NCBI GenBank assembly: GCA_002321855.1
Contig: DCMX01000094.1
Location: 1 to 9,823, forward strand
DNA from: Fidelibacterota bacterium UBA1611
Lineage (GTDB): Bacteria; Fidelibacterota; Marinisomatia; Marinisomatales; UBA1611
DNA length: 9,823 nt
Direction of reading: 5' to 3'
Shown here: positions 6,607 through 9,823 of the stretch, in pieces
How the letters are laid out: the number at the start of each line of letters is the position of its first letter
How positions within the stretch are numbered: the stretch's first letter is position 1
Notes under the pieces: generated by a model
Database searches by the model: none
What the model saw: only the letters and a program-made list of their open reading frames with translations
Told to the model about the DNA's origin: nothing
Made by a program: the position numbers and the translations under genes

Positions 6607-6613
6607 TATTTCA

Positions 6614-7906
6614 TTGCAGATTGAACTAAAAAGTATTAATGAATTCACCTGGGAAATGAAACTGGATATTTCCTGGGAAACACTGAGACCAGATTTCAAT
6701 GATAGTATGAAACGGTTCAGTAAGAAGGTGAAGCTTCCCGGTTTCAGGCCTGGTAAGATCCCTAAAGATCGTTTGATGCAACAGTTCCAGCCAAATATTG
6801 AAGCCCAGTTCATGGATGACAATATCCAGAAATATTATTTTAACGCGCTTCAGGAAAAAGGACTCGTACCTATTAATCAGGCTGAGATCAGCGATGTTCA
6901 TTTCCATTTCGGTGAACATTTTTCTTTTACATCCAAGTTTGAAGTTGAACCGGAGATAGTGTTGCCCAAACTGAAAAAAAGATCACTGGATGTTCAGAGA
7001 ACAAAATTCATTCCTGATCAACAGGACATGGATGATGCCATTGGCCAGCTTAGAAAGGCTCACGCTCGGATCGAAACTATCGAAGATGGTGCCCAGGAAA
7101 AGGATTTTATTCTATGTGATCTACAAAAATTGGATGATTCCGGGTTAGCGATCATTGGTAAGAAATTCGAGAAACAGTTGCTCAAGGTTGGTAATGGTTC
7201 TTTTACCAATGACCAGAAAGAAAAACTGGTTGGGCTAAAGCGTGGTGATATGGTCCGGATCGATCTACCGGATGAAAGGGATGAAACATCAAAAAGCCCG
7301 TACGAACTGAAAGTGATCAATGTGGAGCGAGAAATACTTCCGGAGGTGAATACAGATTTTGCAAAAATGGTAGATCCTGATCTGAATTCGTTGGATGCAT
7401 TAAAAGAAAAGGTACAAAATAAAATAAATGAAAATTTTTCCAGCCGGTCACAACAATCCTTTGAACGAGATATGACCGATGCCATGATCGCCAAAGTGAG
7501 CCCAGTAGCACCCTATAGCATGGTGGACAATTATCTTACGAACCTGTACGAAGATGTTAAAAAACAGAATAATGGTGAAGACCTTGATGAAGAAAAAGTG
7601 AGGGAAACGTATCGTCCGGCAGCTGAGCGAAACCTTAAATGGTACCTGATTCGAAAAAGGCTTATCGAAGATATAAGATTGAAAGTGGAAAGAAAAGAGA
7701 TCGATCGTGAGATAGAGAACCTGGTGAAACGAACACCAGCATCTGAAAAGGAAATACGTAAATTTTACCGAAAACCCAGTAACCGGAAACGTCTGGAAGA
7801 TGACATGATGGAAAAGAAAATCTTGGAATACCTGGAACAATTTGCTAATGTCAAACAGGTGGAGGTCCATACAAAGGACATCCGCGGAGAAACGCATGAA
7901 CATTGA
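6614..7906 (+). CDS. tig: Trigger factor, ribosome-associated chaperone (430 aa)
   Basis: Trigger factor docks at the ribosomal exit tunnel and shields nascent chains. From the TTG at 6614 the protein is 430 residues, the usual length, and its ribosome-binding signature GFRPGKIP falls at residues 43-50, the E. coli numbering; this and the GGAG site fix the start. Regions: ribosome-binding domain about 1-115; a reduced FKBP-like region about 160-238; C-terminal helical chaperone arms from about 243 (LPEVNTDFAKMV) onward. The FKBP-like region is roughly 15 residues shorter than in E. coli and lacks the usual glycine-rich FKBP motifs, so prolyl isomerase activity is doubtful; similar reduction is known in Bacteroidota-type trigger factors. 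The tail (ETHEH) overlaps clpP by 11 bases. First gene of tig-clpP-clpX, where folding and degradation factors are co-expressed. Confidence 0.95.
   Translation: MQIELKSINEFTWEMKLDISWETLRPDFNDSMKRFSKKVKLPGFRPGKIPKDRLMQQFQPNIEAQFMDDNIQKYYFNALQEKGLVPINQAEISDVHFHFGEHFSFTSKFEVEPEIVLPKLKKRSLDVQRTKFIPDQQDMDDAIGQLRKAHARIETIEDGAQEKDFILCDLQKLDDSGLAIIGKKFEKQLLKVGNGSFTNDQKEKLVGLKRGDMVRIDLPDERDETSKSPYELKVINVEREILPEVNTDFAKMVDPDLNSLDALKEKVQNKINENFSSRSQQSFERDMTDAMIAKVSPVAPYSMVDNYLTNLYEDVKKQNNGEDLDEEKVRETYRPAAERNLKWYLIRKRLIEDIRLKVERKEIDREIENLVKRTPASEKEIRKFYRKPSNRKRLEDDMMEKKILEYLEQFANVKQVEVHTKDIRGETHEH
7886..7889 (+). promoter_or_regulatory. Shine-Dalgarno GGAG deciding the clpP start
   Basis: GGAG sits inside the end of tig, six bases before the ATG at 7896. 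It supports this start over the in-frame ATG at 7842, whose extra 18 residues look like out-of-frame tig sequence. Confidence 0.7.
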
Positions 7907-8504
7907 TCAAAAGATCATAGACCAGCTGGTTCCGATCGTTGTGGAACAGACCGGACGTACGGAGCGAGCGTTTGATATCTATTCGCGGCTTCTGAAGGAG
8001 CGTATTGTATTCTTGGGTACACCTATCGAAGATAGTATCGCGTCCCTTGTCATAGCCCAGTTGCTATTTTTAGAAGCGGAAGATCCAGATAAGGATATCT
8101 ATCTCTATATCAATTCTCCGGGTGGTGTAATTACATCTGGGTTTGGGATATATGATACCATGGAATATATCAAGCCTGATGTGGCGACGATCTGTATGGG
8201 ACAGGCAGCAAGTATGGGTGCATTCCTCCTGGCAGGTGGTGCAAAAGGAAAGCGTACAGCATTGCCTAACAGCCGTATCATGCTTCACCAACCAATGGGT
8301 GGTGTAGAAGGTCAGGCCACGGATATTAAGATCCAGGCTGACGAGATCATCCGTATGAAGGTTCAGCTAAATAAGATCTTATCTAAGAATACCGGCCAGA
8401 CTCTGAAAAAGATCGAATCAGATACTGATCGCAATAATTTCATGAGCTCTAACCAGGCCAGATCCTATGGTATTATTGATTCTATTTTAACGGTCAGAAA
8501 ATGA
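7896..8504 (+). CDS. clpP: ATP-dependent Clp protease proteolytic subunit ClpP (202 aa; catalytic Asp replaced by Asn)
   Basis: ClpP forms the two-ring serine peptidase barrel that degrades proteins unfolded by ClpX. Start ATG 7896 gives MNIDQKIIDQLVPIVVEQ and a normal length of 202. Landmarks: YINSPGG (71-77), nucleophile S106 in GQAASMGAF, H131 in MLHQP. The third triad position, Asp171 in mature E. coli ClpP, falls on N180 in DTDRNNFMS (codon AAT at 8433-8435); most ClpPs read DTDRDNFM here. Listeria ClpP1 is a known example with Asn at this place, so activity may be lowered or conditional rather than lost. The rest is canonical, including the C-terminal YGIIDSIL. It overlaps tig by 11 bases and clpX by 4 (ATGA), a classic coupled operon. 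Confidence 0.96.
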   Translation: MNIDQKIIDQLVPIVVEQTGRTERAFDIYSRLLKERIVFLGTPIEDSIASLVIAQLLFLEAEDPDKDIYLYINSPGGVITSGFGIYDTMEYIKPDVATICMGQAASMGAFLLAGGAKGKRTALPNSRIMLHQPMGGVEGQATDIKIQADEIIRMKVQLNKILSKNTGQTLKKIESDTDRNNFMSSNQARSYGIIDSILTVRK

Positions 8505-9652
8505 GTAGCAAGCTGGGCAAGCACAAAAAGTTAGAGATAAATCTCGAGCAAAACGTAGAACGCCCGGACATTGGTTTTAAGGTCACCCTTCAGAAACCCG
8601 CGAAGATCAAAGCCTATCTGGATGCCTACGTTATTGGACAGGAACGGGCAAAAAAGGCGATTGCAGTGGCAGTGTACAATCATTATAAAAGGATCATCCA
8701 TCAGTCCTACTATTCTGAAGTTGAGCTTGATAAGAGTAATATCCTACTCATTGGTCCTACCGGGACCGGCAAAACGCTCATAGCGCAAACAATGGCCCGT
8801 TTTCTATCGGTGCCGTTTGCTATTGCAGATGCTACCACATTTACCGAGGCCGGATACGTGGGCGAAGATGTAGAAAATATTCTGGTGAGACTGTTGCAGG
8901 TAGCTAATTATAATATCAATGCAGCTGAAAAGGGGATCATCTATATTGATGAGATCGATAAGATCGGACGTAAAGCTGCAAGTGCTTCTATTACTCGTGA
9001 TGTGAGCGGTGAAGGGGTACAGCAGGCCCTACTAAAGATACTTGAAGGAACCATCAGTAATGTTCCACCCAAGGGAGGTCGAAAGCATCCTGAGCAAAAT
9101 CTTATTTCTGTCAACACATCAAATATTCTGTTCATCTGTGGGGGTTCATTCTCTGGACTTGAAGATATTATAATCCACCGAACCGGTAAAGGTGACCTAG
9201 GATTTGGATTAAAAAGATCATTAGCTAAAGATGATTTTACATCAAACCTATCCTATGTTCGCAGGGAAGACCTTATTAAGTACGGTATGATACCGGAACT
9301 GATCGGTCGTTTACCGGTGGTGACCACTCTGGATGATCTATCTGTAGATGATCTCCTGAACGTATTGGTCAAGCCAAAGAATGCTATAATTGAGCAATAC
9401 AAGAAACTGTTCATGATTGAAGGGTGTGAATTGGAATTCCGTGATTCAGCACTAAGGACTATTGTTGAGATCGCCCGCGAGCGAAAGGCTGGTGCCAGAT
9501 CCCTGCGCTCTGTACTTGAAGAAAGTTTACTGGATATTATGTATAAACTTCCGGAAATGGATGCAATAGAAAAAGTGATCATTACAAAGGATGTGATCCT
9601 TAAAGGTAAAGATCCTTTGTTTCGGAACAGCACAAAACGAAAGTCGGCATAG
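8501..9652 (+). CDS. clpX: ATP-dependent Clp protease ATPase ClpX lacking the zinc-binding domain (383 aa)
   Basis: Hexameric AAA+ unfoldase that delivers substrates to ClpP. Walker A GPTGTGKT (85-92), Walker B YIDEID (148-153), pore-1 loop GYVG (118-121), RKH loop (194-196), ClpP-docking LGF (233-235), arginine finger R270 in ELIGRLP, sensor-2 GARSLR (331-336). The AAA+ part is full length and well conserved. The N-terminal four-cysteine zinc-binding domain, which takes up about the first 50-60 residues of standard ClpX and recruits adaptors and some substrates, is absent: the protein starts with 25 charged residues without cysteine and enters the core at QKPAKIKAYLDAYVIGQ. The start overlaps the clpP stop (ATGA), leaving no room for a missing domain. 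The pore-2 region reads KAASASITRD, where ClpX usually has a KS-[DE]-NPSITRD pattern. Confidence 0.96.
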   Translation: MSSKLGKHKKLEINLEQNVERPDIGFKVTLQKPAKIKAYLDAYVIGQERAKKAIAVAVYNHYKRIIHQSYYSEVELDKSNILLIGPTGTGKTLIAQTMARFLSVPFAIADATTFTEAGYVGEDVENILVRLLQVANYNINAAEKGIIYIDEIDKIGRKAASASITRDVSGEGVQQALLKILEGTISNVPPKGGRKHPEQNLISVNTSNILFICGGSFSGLEDIIIHRTGKGDLGFGLKRSLAKDDFTSNLSYVRREDLIKYGMIPELIGRLPVVTTLDDLSVDDLLNVLVKPKNAIIEQYKKLFMIEGCELEFRDSALRTIVEIARERKAGARSLRSVLEESLLDIMYKLPEMDAIEKVIITKDVILKGKDPLFRNSTKRKSA

Positions 9653-9688
9653 ATTCATAATATTTTGCCAAGTCCTATCAGAACTTTA

Positions 9689-9823
9689 TCACTTGACCAA
9701 AGATATCTTTCTGAACTGATGGGTGTCCCTGGCCTGGAAATCAATAAAGTAGATACCGCTCCCCAATCCGGATCCGTCCCAGGTCAATTGATAATGGCCT
9801 GGATCATAGATCTGGTCAGTCAG
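9689..9823 (-). CDS. C-terminal end of a secreted protein with type IX sorting-like / FlgD Ig-like tail (partial)
   Basis: The last 44 codons of a minus-strand gene that runs off the right edge; stop TGA at 9689-9691. The residues include GHYQLTWDGSG, GSGIYFIDFQA and a final FRKISLVK. This is the pattern of the C-terminal beta-sandwich (FlgD Ig-like / type IX secretion type A sorting domain) seen on many outer-surface and secreted proteins in Bacteroidota and related phyla: W-[DN]-G, then GxY[FV], then a closing K-[IL]-x-L-V-K. The function of the rest is outside the window. It converges with clpX across 36 bases with no obvious terminator. This is the best clue in the window to an FCB-group host. 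Confidence 0.78.
   Translation of the reverse strand: MTDQIYDPGHYQLTWDGSGLGSGIYFIDFQARDTHQFRKISLVK

Noticed and set aside
6515..6613. 33-codon N-terminal extension of trigger factor from TTG 6515
   Set aside because: It lies before the extended -10 element and the GGAG site, has no family similarity, and would shift the GFRxGxxP signature away from residues 43-50.
7842..7895. 18-residue extension of ClpP from ATG 7842
   Set aside because: No ribosome site is present; the residues look like tig read out of frame, and ATG 7896 has a GGAG six bases before it and gives the normal length.

Overview
The window looks like chromosomal DNA from a moderately AT-rich member of the FCB bacteria (Bacteroidota, Ca. 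Marinimicrobia or relatives). The support is a C-terminal secretion (type IX) sorting-type tail on the gene entering from the right, very large MORN_2/YwqK-type repeat proteins, and a trigger factor with a reduced FKBP region. No marker pins the phylum. There is no rRNA, tRNA, CRISPR array, insertion sequence or phage gene, and no gene-free stretch over 300 bases.

Left third (1-3748, + strand): two giant paralogous repeat proteins built from 24-residue (72-bp) MORN_2/YwqK units flank a 69-residue protein of unknown function. The first paralogue is cut by the left edge; the second is complete, with a signal peptide and 22 repeats. The two align unit by unit, including degenerate units, so they arose by duplication of a whole gene.

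Middle (3943-6536): a full-length paraoxonase/arylesterase homologue on the + strand keeps the calcium ligands, the histidines and the long-range disulfide cysteines of animal PON1. It converges on a two-gene minus-strand unit: a membrane-anchored GIDE-domain protein (MUL1-like, without RING) and, one base downstream, an unrecognised protein with two membrane segments.

Right third (6614-9652, + strand): the protein quality-control operon tig-clpP-clpX, tightly packed with overlaps of 11 and 4 bases. Trigger factor holds nascent chains at the ribosome; ClpX unfolds substrates and feeds them to the ClpP peptidase. All three differ from textbook forms: the trigger factor FKBP region is shrunken, ClpP has Asn where the catalytic Asp is expected, and ClpX has no N-terminal zinc-binding domain. 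A convergent gene fragment with a type IX sorting-like C-terminus closes the window.

Several starts were moved from the longest open frame to sites with a GGAG Shine-Dalgarno sequence (1602, 6614, 7896). The trigger factor start is independently supported by motif numbering.
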